Shown here: positions 16,096-24,917 of the stretch, in pieces
Layout of the letters: the number at the start of each line of letters is the position of its first letter
How positions within the stretch are numbered: the stretch's first letter is position 1
Assembly (NCBI RefSeq): GCF_007673235.1
Contig: NZ_VDZH01000002.1
Span: 389,652-453,651, forward strand
Source: Curtobacterium pusillum
GTDB lineage: Bacteria > Actinomycetota > Actinomycetes > Actinomycetales > Microbacteriaceae
Direction of reading: 5' to 3'
Length of the DNA stretch: 64,000 nt
Program-made: the position numbers and the translations under genes
The notes under the pieces: model-generated
Databases searched by the model: none
What the model saw: only the letters and a program-made list of their open reading frames with translations
What the model was told of the DNA's origin: nothing

Positions 16096-17834
16096 GCGTG
16101 TGTCCCTTCCTTGTCTGCTGCACGGGTGGCGAGGACCTCGCCGACCCGCGTGAGGATCATCCCCATCGAGGTGGCACCCGCGTCGGGTGTCCCCAGGCTC
16201 TTCTCCGCCAGCGGCCGGGCACGCCCGACCTTCGGCTTCAGGTCTGCGGTCGCCGCGGCTTCCGCGACGGCGACCTCGGCGGCAGCCTGCCATGCCTCGG
16301 TGAGGGAGCTGCCAGCGTCGACGCCGCCCCGCAGCTCGTCGACGAACGGCAGCAGCGCGTCGAGCAGGGTCTTGTCCCCGCGGGACGCCCCGCCGAGGTG
16401 CACGATCGAGTCGGCGAACGCCTGTGCCGCGTCGACGACGTCGGTCGCCTCGTACGCGGAGCGGTCGTCGCGCAGCGACCGACCGAAGGCTTCGAGTGCC
16501 GCACCCCACAGGACCCCGGAGGTGCCGCCCGCGAACTCGGCCCACGCATCACCGGCGCGTCCGAGGACGAAGGCGACCCCTGCCTCCTGGCCGACCCTGT
16601 CGACCGCCTTGCGGGCCGCACCGATCCCCTTGACCATGCCGCGTCCGTGGTCGCCGTCACCGGCGACCGCGTCGATGCGGCCGAGCTCCTCCTCGTGCTC
16701 TCGCAGGAGCGCGTCGATCGCCTCGATCGCGGCGCGCGCCGTCTGCGCGGTCTGCCTGGAGGCACCACTCGCGTCCGGCACGACCGTCGCCTCGTCCTCG
16801 GCAGCGTCCACTGCGTCGGCCGGCACGAGCGCAGCGACCGGCGCCGCGACCTTGCGGTAGGCGGGTGTGTACGCGTCGGCCCTCCAGAGCGTCTCGAGTT
16901 CGTCGTCGAGCCACTGCAGGGTGAGCGAGCAGCCTCCCATGTCGAGGCTCGTGACGAGTTCGCCGACCTCGGGCTCGACGACCTCGATGCCGGCGTCCCG
17001 CAGGAGCGGGAGCACGCGGCCCCAGAGCAGGAAGAGCTCCTCGTACTTGGTGTCGCCGAGGCCGTTGAGGATCGGGGCGACCCGGGTGCCGGCGTTCGCC
17101 GGACGGTCCGCGAGCAGCCGTTCGACGAGCAGGCTCGCGAGCTCGGTCGCGGGCAGCAGGGGGACGTCCTGGATGCCGGGCTCGCCGTGGATGCCGAGGC
17201 CGAGGCCGAGGTGGCCGTCCGGAACCGTGAAGAGCGGTTCGGTCGCGCCGGGCATGGTGCAGCCCGAGAACGCGACGCCGATCGTGCGGGTCGCCGTGTT
17301 GGACGCGTTGCCGATCCGTTCGACCTCGTCCAGGTCCGCCCCCGCTGCCGCCGCGGCACCCATGGCCTTGAAGACCGAGAAGTCGCCCGCGATGCCGCGG
17401 CGCTTCGACTCCTCGTCGGCGCTGGCGATGTCGTCCGTGACGACCACGATGCGGGTGTGGATGCCCTCGGCGTTCAGCCGCTCGGCCGCGAGCCCGAAGT
17501 TCATCGTGTCGCCGGCGTAGTTGCCGAACGAGAGCACGACGCCCTTGCCCTGGTCGGCGGCCTTGGCGACCGAGTAGACCTGCGCGGTGGACGGCGAGGT
17601 GAAGATGTTGCCGACGACGGCGCCGGTGGCGAAGCCCGGACCGACCACGCCGCAGAACGCGGGGTAGTGGCCGGAGCCGCCGCCGACGACGACGGCGACC
17701 TGCGGCTCGGCGCCCTCGGTCGGCAGGGAGACGACGCCGCCGTGCACGCCCCGCACACGGTCGGCGTAGAGGGCGAGCCAGCCGGCGAGCTGGTCCTCGG
17801 CGAACTCGTCGGGGTCGTCGTGGATCGTGGTCAT
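16092..17834 (-). CDS. DhaK-DhaL fusion kinase (dihydroxyacetone/erythrulose kinase)
   Basis: ATP-dependent ketose kinase (580 aa) with both domains in one chain. The DhaK part (about 1-335) has the substrate motif GGGSGH at 51-56 and the covalent-binding His216 in GLGIHGEPG. The DhaL part (about 360-580) has the ATP/Mg motif GDGDHGRG at 392-399. The residue after His56 is Tyr instead of the usual Glu (GSGHEP in DhaK), as might accompany a different ketose. With the RpiB-like gene it matches DerK/LerK-type erythrulose kinases. A ribosome site (AAGGACAC) precedes the ATG. Confidence 0.88.
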   Translation of the reverse strand: MTTIHDDPDEFAEDQLAGWLALYADRVRGVHGGVVSLPTEGAEPQVAVVVGGGSGHYPAFCGVVGPGFATGAVVGNIFTSPSTAQVYSVAKAADQGKGVVLSFGNYAGDTMNFGLAAERLNAEGIHTRIVVVTDDIASADEESKRRGIAGDFSVFKAMGAAAAAGADLDEVERIGNASNTATRTIGVAFSGCTMPGATEPLFTVPDGHLGLGLGIHGEPGIQDVPLLPATELASLLVERLLADRPANAGTRVAPILNGLGDTKYEELFLLWGRVLPLLRDAGIEVVEPEVGELVTSLDMGGCSLTLQWLDDELETLWRADAYTPAYRKVAAPVAALVPADAVDAAEDEATVVPDASGASRQTAQTARAAIEAIDALLREHEEELGRIDAVAGDGDHGRGMVKGIGAARKAVDRVGQEAGVAFVLGRAGDAWAEFAGGTSGVLWGAALEAFGRSLRDDRSAYEATDVVDAAQAFADSIVHLGGASRGDKTLLDALLPFVDELRGGVDAGSSLTEAWQAAAEVAVAEAAATADLKPKVGRARPLAEKSLGTPDAGATSMGMILTRVGEVLATRAADKEGTHA

Positions 17835-17904
17835 GGTGCGTGTCCTTCGGTCGTGTGGGGGTGGTGCACCGGGCGACGGCGGGACGGCCGCCGTCGCCCG
17901 GAAC

Positions 17905-19218
17905 TCAGTGTGCGCTCCGGCCCTGGGGCACCTTGAGGAAGTGGATCATCACGAACGCGCAGGCGTACAGGCCGACGAACGTCCAGGTCACGGCCTGGCC
18001 GCCACCGCCGAGGGCGAGCACCGCGGCCACCACACCGGTGCCGAGGAACGCCGCGCCACCCGCAGCCGTCGTGTACATCGCCATCGCGGCGCCCTTGTGC
18101 TCCGGGGCGAGCGCCGGCATGATCGCGCCCATCGGGACGAACCCGGCGAGCAGGCAGCCGAACACGCAGCCGGCGATGACCGAGAGCACGTAGCCCCAGT
18201 CGGACCCGGCGGGGACGAGCTGCGGGACGTACCACCAGGCGACGAGGCCGGTCGCGGAGCCCACGATGCCGAACCACTTGACGGTGCGCTGCCAACCGAT
18301 CTTGTCGCCGACCCAGCCGAACAGGGCGTTCACGAGGATGTTCGTCGCGTAGACGCACACGGTCATGAGCAGCCAGCGGCTCTGTCCCCAGCCGCGCTCG
18401 TTCGCGATGACGGCGGGCAGGACGACGAACATGCCGAACTCGGGCGCCGTGTTGATCAGGCGGACGAGGAAGCCCATCAGGATCTTCGGTCGCGTCGCCG
18501 TGAGCCGGATGCCGCTCGTCAGCACGCGCCAGGCGCTCTCGCCCTCGGGGGCGATGCGGGAGAACCCGTTCGGCAGGCGGACGCCGAACAGCAGGATGAG
18601 GAACCCGATGACGACCAGGCCGATCGAGGCGACCATCGCGCCGGTCTCACCGCCCGTGCCGCCGCCGAACACCGGGATGGCGCCGATCGCGAACAGGGAA
18701 CCGAGGGTCGGCAGGCCACCCGTGAAGGCGACGTAGAACCAACCGACGGCCGAACCGTTCCGCTCCACCGGCGTGGTGATGTTCACCCAGACGAGGAACG
18801 CGAAGGCGAACAGCGGGTAGCCGAAGCCACGGATCGCGTAGGCCACGGCGGCGAACGGGACACTGCCGATGTTCAGCGCGAGCAGGAACAGGACCTCGAA
18901 GACGACCCAGACCGCGAAGCCGAGGATCATCACCCGGCGCGGACCGACCAGGTCGGACAGGGCGCCGGACACGTAGCTGCCGATGAGGGCGGCGAGGCTG
19001 TAGAACGTGACGATCGTCGCGACCGTGGCCTCGGGGCTGCCGAGGACCGCGACCATGTGCGGCGTGATGAAGTTCGACTCGACGCCGTTACCGGTCATGA
19101 AGACCAGCACGGCGAGGAAGCCGAGGGCGAGCGGGCGGGGGATGCCCATCTTGTCGAGGCGGCCCTCGGTGCGGGGCGTCGTCGGCGCACCGGTGGCGCG
19201 CTGTGTCGTCGTTGACAT
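17905..19218 (-). CDS. MFS polyol transporter, RbtT/DalT/CsbX-like
   Basis: Twelve-helix major facilitator permease (437 aa). The N-terminal region (MGIPRPLALGFLAVLVFMTG, then SGALSDLVGPRRVMILG) and RGFGYPLFAFAFLVW closely follow the ribitol/arabitol permeases RbtT and DalT and Bacillus CsbX. Uptake of a sugar alcohol is therefore the best prediction. It is the second gene of the dehydrogenase-permease-kinase-isomerase operon. ATG 19218 lies behind an AGGAGT ribosome site; longer frames read into the dehydrogenase gene. Confidence 0.87.
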   Translation of the reverse strand: MSTTTQRATGAPTTPRTEGRLDKMGIPRPLALGFLAVLVFMTGNGVESNFITPHMVAVLGSPEATVATIVTFYSLAALIGSYVSGALSDLVGPRRVMILGFAVWVVFEVLFLLALNIGSVPFAAVAYAIRGFGYPLFAFAFLVWVNITTPVERNGSAVGWFYVAFTGGLPTLGSLFAIGAIPVFGGGTGGETGAMVASIGLVVIGFLILLFGVRLPNGFSRIAPEGESAWRVLTSGIRLTATRPKILMGFLVRLINTAPEFGMFVVLPAVIANERGWGQSRWLLMTVCVYATNILVNALFGWVGDKIGWQRTVKWFGIVGSATGLVAWWYVPQLVPAGSDWGYVLSVIAGCVFGCLLAGFVPMGAIMPALAPEHKGAAMAMYTTAAGGAAFLGTGVVAAVLALGGGGQAVTWTFVGLYACAFVMIHFLKVPQGRSAH

Positions 19219-19247
19219 GCTTGCTGACTCCTGTGGTGGGCTTCGGC

Positions 19248-20378
19248 TCAGGCCTGCAGGGACGGGATGATCGACACCTTGACGCTGGCGCCGGCGGAGT
19301 CGCCGACCAGGTCGAGGGCCTCCTGGAAGCGCTCCAGCGGGAACTGGTGCGTGCAGATCTCGGACATCGGCAGGGTCTCGGTCTCGAGCAGCTTGATCGC
19401 GGCCGGCCAGGTGTGCGGGCCGAGGTGGGCGCCGCGGATGTCGAGTTCCTTGTCGTCGGAGATGATCGACCAGTCGACGGAGACGTTGTCCTTGAACACG
19501 GAGTACTCGACGAAGGTGCCGAGCTTGCGCAGCAGGTTGAGGCCCTGGGGGACCGCGGACGGGTGGCCGGTCGCCTCGATGTAGACGTCGGCGCCGTAGC
19601 CGTCGGTGAGTTCCTTCACGCGGGCGACGGCGTCGTCCTCGGCGATGTTGATCGTGATGTCCGCGCCGACCTTGCGGGCCAGCTCGAGCTTCGCCTCGAC
19701 GACGTCGAGCGCGATGATGCGGAGCGGGTTCTTCTGGCGGGCGCCCGCGATGGCGGAGAGGCCGATCGGGCCGGCACCGGCGATGACGACGGTGTCGCCG
19801 AACTTGATATCGCCGCGCTCGACGGCGTGGAAGGCGCACGAGAGCGGTTCGGCGAAGGCGGCGACCTGGCCGGGCAGCGCGCTCGACACCGGGTGCGTCA
19901 GGGCCTTGGCGGGCACGAGGACGTACTCGGCCATGGCGCCGTCGTAGCCCTTGAAGCCGAACATGTCGTGGACGTTGCACATCCAGTACGCGCCCTCGAG
20001 GCAGTAGCGGCACTCCCAGCACGGCACGATCTGCTCGCACGCGATGCGGTCGCCGACGGACACCTTGCGCTTGGCGAGGGCGGCGTCGTCACCGGCGACG
20101 ATCGTGCCGACGAACTCGTGCCCGGGGATGCGGTCCTTCTCGGCCCAGGCGGGGCGGTTCTCGTCGCCCCAGAACTTCGCGGCGCCGTGGTAGCACTTCA
20201 GGTCGCTCGCGCAGATGCCGACGGCGTCGGTGCGGAGCAGGAGCTCGCCGGGGCCGGGCGTCGGCACGGGGCGGGTCTCGAGGCGGTAGTCGCCCGGGCC
20301 GTGGACGACGACGGCGCGCATCGTCGTGGGGATGGTGGCGGCGGCAGTGGTGGCCGCGTTCTCGGTCGTCGTCGACAT
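19248..20378 (-). CDS. Zinc-dependent alcohol (polyol) dehydrogenase
   Basis: Medium-chain NAD-dependent dehydrogenase (376 aa) that would oxidise a polyol to a ketose. Catalytic-zinc ligands are visible as Cys57, His87 and Glu88 (GHE), and structural-zinc ligands as Cys120, 123, 126 and 134. The nucleotide-binding motif AGAGPIGLSA lies in the second half. The start is chosen for the GAGGAAC ribosome site. It is the first gene of the minus-strand operon and is divergent from a short-chain dehydrogenase, with a shared operator at 20431-20470. Sorbitol-, threitol- and threonine-dehydrogenase-like enzymes all share this architecture. Confidence 0.88.
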   Translation of the reverse strand: MSTTTENAATTAAATIPTTMRAVVVHGPGDYRLETRPVPTPGPGELLLRTDAVGICASDLKCYHGAAKFWGDENRPAWAEKDRIPGHEFVGTIVAGDDAALAKRKVSVGDRIACEQIVPCWECRYCLEGAYWMCNVHDMFGFKGYDGAMAEYVLVPAKALTHPVSSALPGQVAAFAEPLSCAFHAVERGDIKFGDTVVIAGAGPIGLSAIAGARQKNPLRIIALDVVEAKLELARKVGADITINIAEDDAVARVKELTDGYGADVYIEATGHPSAVPQGLNLLRKLGTFVEYSVFKDNVSVDWSIISDDKELDIRGAHLGPHTWPAAIKLLETETLPMSEICTHQFPLERFQEALDLVGDSAGASVKVSIIPSLQA

Positions 20379-20430
20379 GAGCTGTTCCTCCGTTGGGTGG
20401 CTTCGGCGATGACTGTACACCCTCCGGAAC

Positions 20431-20470
20431 GTTTGTCCAGAACACAATTTCTGCTACGGTCTGGACGAAC
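20431..20470 (+). promoter_or_regulatory. Operator and extended -10 promoter between the two dehydrogenase genes
   Basis: Arms GTTTGTCCAGA (20431-20441) and TCTGGACGAAC (20460-20470) form an inverted repeat with one mismatch. Inside it, TTGTCC (20433-20438), 16 nt and TGC-TACGGT (hexamer 20455-20460) make an extended -10 promoter for the short-chain dehydrogenase. A repressor bound here would cover both elements and could also control the divergent operon. The SorC protein encoded at 21383 is the obvious candidate. Confidence 0.65.
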
Positions 20471-20496
20471 CTCAGACTGAACGCAACGGAGCGCAC

Positions 20497-21357
20497 ATGA
20501 CCACCAGCACCGCCACCAGCACCCCCACCGACTTCGCCGCGGCCCTCCGCCCGGGCCCGGGCAGCGTGGACCTGACGAACGACTTCACCGGTCGCACCGC
20601 GATCGTCACCGGCGGTGCCTCGGGCATCGGGAACGCCATCGCCCGGGCGCTCGCCGCACGTGGCGCGCGGGTCGCGATCGTCGACGTCCGGGCCGACGGA
20701 GCTGCCGCTGCGGCGGCGGATCTGCCCGCGCCCGACGCCGGGGCCGTCGCCGCTGCCGACTCCGACTCCGGGGTCCACGCCGGCTTCGGGTGCGACGTCA
20801 CCGACGAGGCCTCGGTCGCCCGCACGATCGCCGCGGTCTCCGAGCACTTCGGGGGTATCGACGTGCTCGTGAACTGCGCCGGCATCGCAGCGCTCGCCCC
20901 GGCCGAGGACCTCGACGCCGCGACCTGGGCGAAGACCATCGACGTCAACCTGACCGGCACCTACCGGGTCGCGCAGGCCGCCGGCCGGCACATGCTCGCC
21001 GCCGGGTACGGACGCATCGTGAACATCGCCTCGCAGGCTGCCCACGTCGGCATCGACGGCCACGCGGCGTACTGCGCGTCGAAGGCCGGCGTGATCGGGC
21101 TCACCCGCGTGCTCGCACTCGAGTGGGGTGGCCGCGGCGTCACCGTGAACACCGTGTCGCCGACCGTCGTCCTGACCGACCTCGGCCGGGCGGCGTGGGC
21201 GAACGAGAACGGCATCCGGCACCAGGACGAGATCCCCACCGGACGCTTCGCCACCCCCGGGGAGATCGCCGCCGCGGTGCTCTTCCTCGCCGGCGAGTCG
21301 AGCGCGATGGTGAACGGCGCCGACCTCCGCGTGGACGGCGGGTTCACGATCCGCTGA
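20497..21357 (+). CDS. Short-chain dehydrogenase, D-threitol dehydrogenase-like
   Basis: Classical SDR (286 aa) with cofactor motif TGGASGIG at residues 38-45, NCAG at 127-130 and the catalytic set Asn151, Ser179, Tyr192, Lys196 (YCASK). The long N-terminal extension before the Rossmann fold, and the setting next to an erythrulose-type kinase, recall DthD (D-threitol dehydrogenase) of mycobacteria. It probably oxidises a C4-C6 polyol; which one is not readable. ATG follows AACGGAGCGCAC, an acceptable ribosome site. The SorC gene begins 25 nt downstream. Confidence 0.85.
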   Translation: MTTSTATSTPTDFAAALRPGPGSVDLTNDFTGRTAIVTGGASGIGNAIARALAARGARVAIVDVRADGAAAAAADLPAPDAGAVAAADSDSGVHAGFGCDVTDEASVARTIAAVSEHFGGIDVLVNCAGIAALAPAEDLDAATWAKTIDVNLTGTYRVAQAAGRHMLAAGYGRIVNIASQAAHVGIDGHAAYCASKAGVIGLTRVLALEWGGRGVTVNTVSPTVVLTDLGRAAWANENGIRHQDEIPTGRFATPGEIAAAVLFLAGESSAMVNGADLRVDGGFTIR

Positions 21358-21382
21358 GGTGCGCCGGGACTACGATCGCCCC

Positions 21383-22345
21383 ATGTCCGCCGAGATCCCT
21401 GCCGCCGAGGGTGCCCGGACCCGCTTCCCGCTCGACACGGTCTACCAGGCCGCGCGGATGTACTACCTCGAGGACGCCACCCAGGTCGAGATCGCCTCGC
21501 GCCTCGGGGTATCGCGCCCGACCGTGTCGCGACTCGTGGCCGAGGCGCGCCGGGCCGGACTCGTCCGCATCGAGGTCGTCGACCCGTTCCAGGACGAGAC
21601 CGTCGCGCTCGCCGAGCGACTGCAGGTCGTGCTCGGGCTCCGGGCCGTGCACCTCGCCGCCGTGACGCACACCGCCACGCTCGGGGCCGACCTCGCCGCG
21701 CCGCTCGCCGCCGCCGTCGAGGGGATGTCGCTCGTCCCGGGTGATGCGGTGCTGATGTCCTCCGGTCGCACGGTGTACGACGTCGCACACGCGGGCATGC
21801 CCCCGCTGGCCGGCGTGCAGCTCGTCCCGACCGTGGGCGGGCAGGCGGACCCGATGCCCTGGTTCCAGACGAACGAGATCACCCGCACCGCCGCCGAGCA
21901 CTCGGGTGCGATCCCGGCGTTCCTCTTCGCGCAGGCGCTGCCGTCGCCCGCGATGCGCTCCTCGCTCGACGAGGACCCGGCGTTCCAGCACGTGATCGGT
22001 CTCTGGGGTCGGGCGAAGGGCGCGATCCTCGGCATCGGCGCGCCGACCCCGACTCGCGACGCCCTCGCCCGCGGAGTCCCCGTCGAGGACGCCGTCTTCG
22101 ACCAGGCGGCCGGCGACGTGTGCCTCAACTTCTACGCCGCCGACGGCTCGGCGATCGAGTTCCCGGGCAGCGACCGGATGGTGCGGACCTCCCGCGAGGT
22201 CCTGTCCTCCGTCCCGCACGCCGTCGGCGTCGCGGTCGGGGCCGCGAAGGTCGCGAGCATCGTCGGTGCGGTCCGCGGGGGACTGGTCAACGAGCTGGTG
22301 ACGGACGCGGCGACGGCGCGCGCCCTGCTCGACGCTCTCGCCTGA
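21383..22345 (+). CDS. SorC-family transcriptional regulator of the polyol locus
   Basis: Sugar-responsive regulator of the SorC/DeoR type (320 aa). The N-terminal helix-turn-helix is at about residues 28-47 (TQVEIASRLGVSRPTVSRLV). The C-terminal sugar-phosphate-binding domain includes MSSGRTVYDVA and a late GAAKVASIVGAVRGGLVNELV segment. A TACGAT hexamer lies 6 nt before the ATG, so it may have its own leaderless transcript besides read-through from the SDR gene. It likely binds the palindrome at 20431-20470, with a phosphorylated ketose as effector by analogy with the family. Confidence 0.88.
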   Translation: MSAEIPAAEGARTRFPLDTVYQAARMYYLEDATQVEIASRLGVSRPTVSRLVAEARRAGLVRIEVVDPFQDETVALAERLQVVLGLRAVHLAAVTHTATLGADLAAPLAAAVEGMSLVPGDAVLMSSGRTVYDVAHAGMPPLAGVQLVPTVGGQADPMPWFQTNEITRTAAEHSGAIPAFLFAQALPSPAMRSSLDEDPAFQHVIGLWGRAKGAILGIGAPTPTRDALARGVPVEDAVFDQAAGDVCLNFYAADGSAIEFPGSDRMVRTSREVLSSVPHAVGVAVGAAKVASIVGAVRGGLVNELVTDAATARALLDALA

Positions 22346-22354
22346 GCGCTCGCC

Positions 22355-22416
22355 GGTGCGCGTCCTTTCCCATCACGCGCGATAGGTGCGCGCTGTTTCC
22401 CATGGCGCGCGCGGTA
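22355..22416. repeat. Two tandem 30-bp units
   Basis: Two consecutive units, each starting GGTGCGCG, containing TTTCCCAT and ending in a CGCGCG run (22355-22384 and from 22385). A further TTCC/GGAA-containing segment follows. They lie between the SorC gene and the palindrome at 22524 and are non-coding. Confidence 0.5.
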
Positions 22417-22523
22417 GGAAGCAGATTCGCGCGTAGGGGGCCGTTTCTTCCTGCCTCCCATGTGCGATTCCGCTTGCTCCGCGCGGATCGGCTCACCACG
22501 CGCGGATCGGCCGGCCACGGGCA

Positions 22524-22567
22524 GACGGGAGGCGCGGGGCGGGGCCGCCACGCGCCTCCAGGCCGTC
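22524..22567. repeat. GGAGGCGCG-family intergenic palindrome
   Basis: Arms GACGGGAGGCGCG and CGCGCCTCCAGGCCGTC flank a GC-rich centre. It lies between the convergent SorC and DinB-like genes, ending 12 nt before the stop of the latter. Confidence 0.7.
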
Positions 22568-22579
22568 AGGTGGGTGCGT

Positions 22580-23104
22580 CTACCGCGTGCGCCGCACGTC
22601 CCACAGGTGGTGCACCGGGTCGTGCGCGTAGTAGGTGGCGAGCGTCGCGACCGTGAACGCACTGCCGTCGGAGCGGAGGCCCGTCCGGGCGAGCTGGTCG
22701 TCCCGGACCTCGTCGAACGCGCGGGCCGCACGGTGCGCGGCCTCGCCGAGCTCGCGAGCGACGACGGCGGGGTCCTGCGCGGCGTAGTCGTCCTGCACAG
22801 CGGTGGCGTCCTGGTCCCAGTTCGGGAAGGCAGGGGCGTCCTCGGCGAGCATGAGTGCCAGCCGCTCCGCCATCTTCCGGTGGACGTCCCGGACGTGCGC
22901 GCCGTACTCGAGCGGTGACCAGGTCTGGTCGTCGGGGCGGTCGCGGACCCCGTCGCGGGCGAGCTCAGCGGGCCACGCGGACGTGTTCGCGTCGATGATC
23001 CCCGGGACGTCGCGGATCGTCACGGTGCTGCCGTCGTAGCCGCACTCGGGGCACGCGGACTCGATGACCCACGTCCAGTTCTTCGTCTCGGGTTCGATCG
23101 CCAT
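22580..23104 (-). CDS. DinB-like protein
   Basis: 174-aa protein with a four-helix DinB/maleylpyruvate-isomerase-like core. Histidines typical of the metal site are in WSPLEYGAHVRDVH and YYAHDPVHHLWDVR. The N-terminus carries a CPECG pair that might bind zinc. TAACAT lies 6 nt before the ATG, so the mRNA is probably leaderless. Many such proteins are thiol-dependent transferases (mycothiol or bacillithiol); a specific reaction cannot be given. Confidence 0.82.
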   Translation of the reverse strand: MAIEPETKNWTWVIESACPECGYDGSTVTIRDVPGIIDANTSAWPAELARDGVRDRPDDQTWSPLEYGAHVRDVHRKMAERLALMLAEDAPAFPNWDQDATAVQDDYAAQDPAVVARELGEAAHRAARAFDEVRDDQLARTGLRSDGSAFTVATLATYYAHDPVHHLWDVRRTR

Positions 23105-23295
23105 GACGCGATGTTATGACGTCGTTACGGACCGCCGCGATCGCCGTCACCGTGCGGAAGGCCGGTGTCCCTCGTTCGGGTGACACGCCGGTTCCTGTGA
23201 ATCACCGGCCAATGACATTTCGGTCGCTCGGTAACGTCGTCCGCTGTTCCCGGGCCGGTACCCGTCGGCCCGCCGATCCCCTCGAGGAGAAATGC

Positions 23296-24825
23296 ATGGG
23301 CTCCGATCCCAGCCATACCCCGACGCGGCCCGAGCGGCGCCTCCGCGTGAGCGACGTCACCGTGGTCGACAAGAGCATGATGCGCCGAGCCGTCAGCGGC
23401 ATGGTCGTCGGCAACACCATGGAGTGGTACGACGTCGGCGTGTACGGCTACCTGGCCGTCACGATGGGGAAGGTCTTCCTCCCCACGGCCGAACCCTCCG
23501 TCCAGATCCTGTTCAGCCTCGGTGTCTTCGCGGCGACGTACATCGCGCGTCCGCTCGGCGGCATCGTGTTCGGACGCCTCGGCGACCGCATCGGCCGGCA
23601 GAAGGTCCTCGCGACGACGCTGATCATGATGGCGGCGTCGACGTTCCTCATCGGCGCGCTGCCCGCGTACGCCACGATCGGGGTGTTCGCACCGATCGTC
23701 CTCGTCGTGCTGAAGCTCGCGCAGGGATTCTCGACCGGTGGTGAGTACGCCGGGGCGACCACGTTCGTGACCGAGTACGCCCCTGATCGCCGCCGCGGGT
23801 TCTTCGCGAGCATCCTCGACTTCGGCAGCTACCTGGGTTTCGCACTCGGTGCGACCGTCGTCTCGGTGCTGCAGCTCACCCTCGGCGACGAGGCGATGAC
23901 CGCGTACGGCTGGCGCTTCCCGTTCCTGGCCGCCGGTGTGATCGGCGTCGTGGCGATCTACTTCCGCCTGCGCATCGAGGAGTCCCCGGTGTTCCAGGCC
24001 ACGCAGGCAGCGCAGGAGGCGGCTTCGTCGAACCGGGCGTCCTTCGAAGGAGAGCGGCCCGCGAACCTGTTCGTCATGGTCCGCGACCACTGGCGCCCGA
24101 TCGTCATCGCCGTGATGCTCGTCGCCGCCTCGAACACCGTCGGGTACGCGCTGACGTCGTACATGCCGACGTACCTCACCGACTCGCTCGGCTACTCCGC
24201 GCTCGACGGCACCCTGCTGACGATCCCGGTGCTCGTGCTGCTCGCGGTCATGCTGCCCCTGACCGGCAAGCTGTCCGACAAGCTCGGCCGCCGGGTCGTG
24301 ATGTGGATCGGTGCGGCCACCACGGTCGTGCTGGTCGTCCCCGCGTTCCTGCTCATCGGCCACGGTGCGCAGTGGTCGACGCTCGCCGGGCTCGGGCTCC
24401 TCGCGCTCATGACGGCGCTGTGGGTGTCGAACCAGGCGGCGTCCCTGCCGGCGCTGTTCCCCACCTCGACGCGGTACGGGGGCATGGGCTTCGCGTACAA
24501 CATCGCCATCGCCGTGTTCGGTGGGACGACCCCGCTCATCGTGCAGGCCCTGCTCACGGCGACGGGTGACGAGCTCGCGCCAGCGTACTTCCTGATGGCG
24601 ATGAGCGTCGTCGGGGCCGTCGGGGTGTTCTGCATGAAGGAGTCCTCGCGTCGCCCGCTGCCCGGTTCGATGCCGGCGGTCGAGACCGAGGACGAGGCCC
24701 GCGAGCTCGTGCTGACGCAGGACACGAACCCGAACCTGGACCTCGGGGACCTGCCGTTCGCTGCCGAGGACGCTGCGCGCCGCGCGCGTGAGGCTGCGCG
24801 TGACGAGGAATTGGCGGCGCGCTGA
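23296..24825 (+). CDS. MFS transporter, metabolite:H+ symporter (ProP-like)
   Basis: Twelve-helix permease (509 aa) of the MHS subfamily, which imports organic acids or osmolytes such as proline and betaine. Visible features are NTMEWYDVGVYGYLA in helix 1, RPLGGIVFGRLGDRIGRQKVL after helix 2, and QGFSTGGEYAGATTFVTEYAP. A charged C-terminal tail of about 50 residues (DEARELV and so on) resembles the regulatory tails of osmosensing members. ATG 23296 follows GAGGAGA. It stands alone between convergent genes; the substrate is not known. Confidence 0.88.
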   Translation: MGSDPSHTPTRPERRLRVSDVTVVDKSMMRRAVSGMVVGNTMEWYDVGVYGYLAVTMGKVFLPTAEPSVQILFSLGVFAATYIARPLGGIVFGRLGDRIGRQKVLATTLIMMAASTFLIGALPAYATIGVFAPIVLVVLKLAQGFSTGGEYAGATTFVTEYAPDRRRGFFASILDFGSYLGFALGATVVSVLQLTLGDEAMTAYGWRFPFLAAGVIGVVAIYFRLRIEESPVFQATQAAQEAASSNRASFEGERPANLFVMVRDHWRPIVIAVMLVAASNTVGYALTSYMPTYLTDSLGYSALDGTLLTIPVLVLLAVMLPLTGKLSDKLGRRVVMWIGAATTVVLVVPAFLLIGHGAQWSTLAGLGLLALMTALWVSNQAASLPALFPTSTRYGGMGFAYNIAIAVFGGTTPLIVQALLTATGDELAPAYFLMAMSVVGAVGVFCMKESSRRPLPGSMPAVETEDEARELVLTQDTNPNLDLGDLPFAAEDAARRAREAARDEELAAR

Positions 24826-24835
24826 GGGTGGCTGC

Positions 24836-24891
24836 GGACTCGGAACGACGAGTCCGATGTCGTACGACGTCGGACTCGTCGTTCCGAGTCC
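24836..24891. terminator. 22-bp perfect hairpin after the MHS permease
   Basis: Perfect arms at 24836-24857 and 24870-24891 with a 12-nt loop that is itself nearly palindromic (GTCGTACGAC). It lies between convergent genes (MHS permease and CobW-like gene) and can serve both as a terminator, although no T-run follows. Confidence 0.75.
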
Positions 24892-24917
24892 GCCGGCCGC
24901 CGGCCCCGCCCGCCCGC

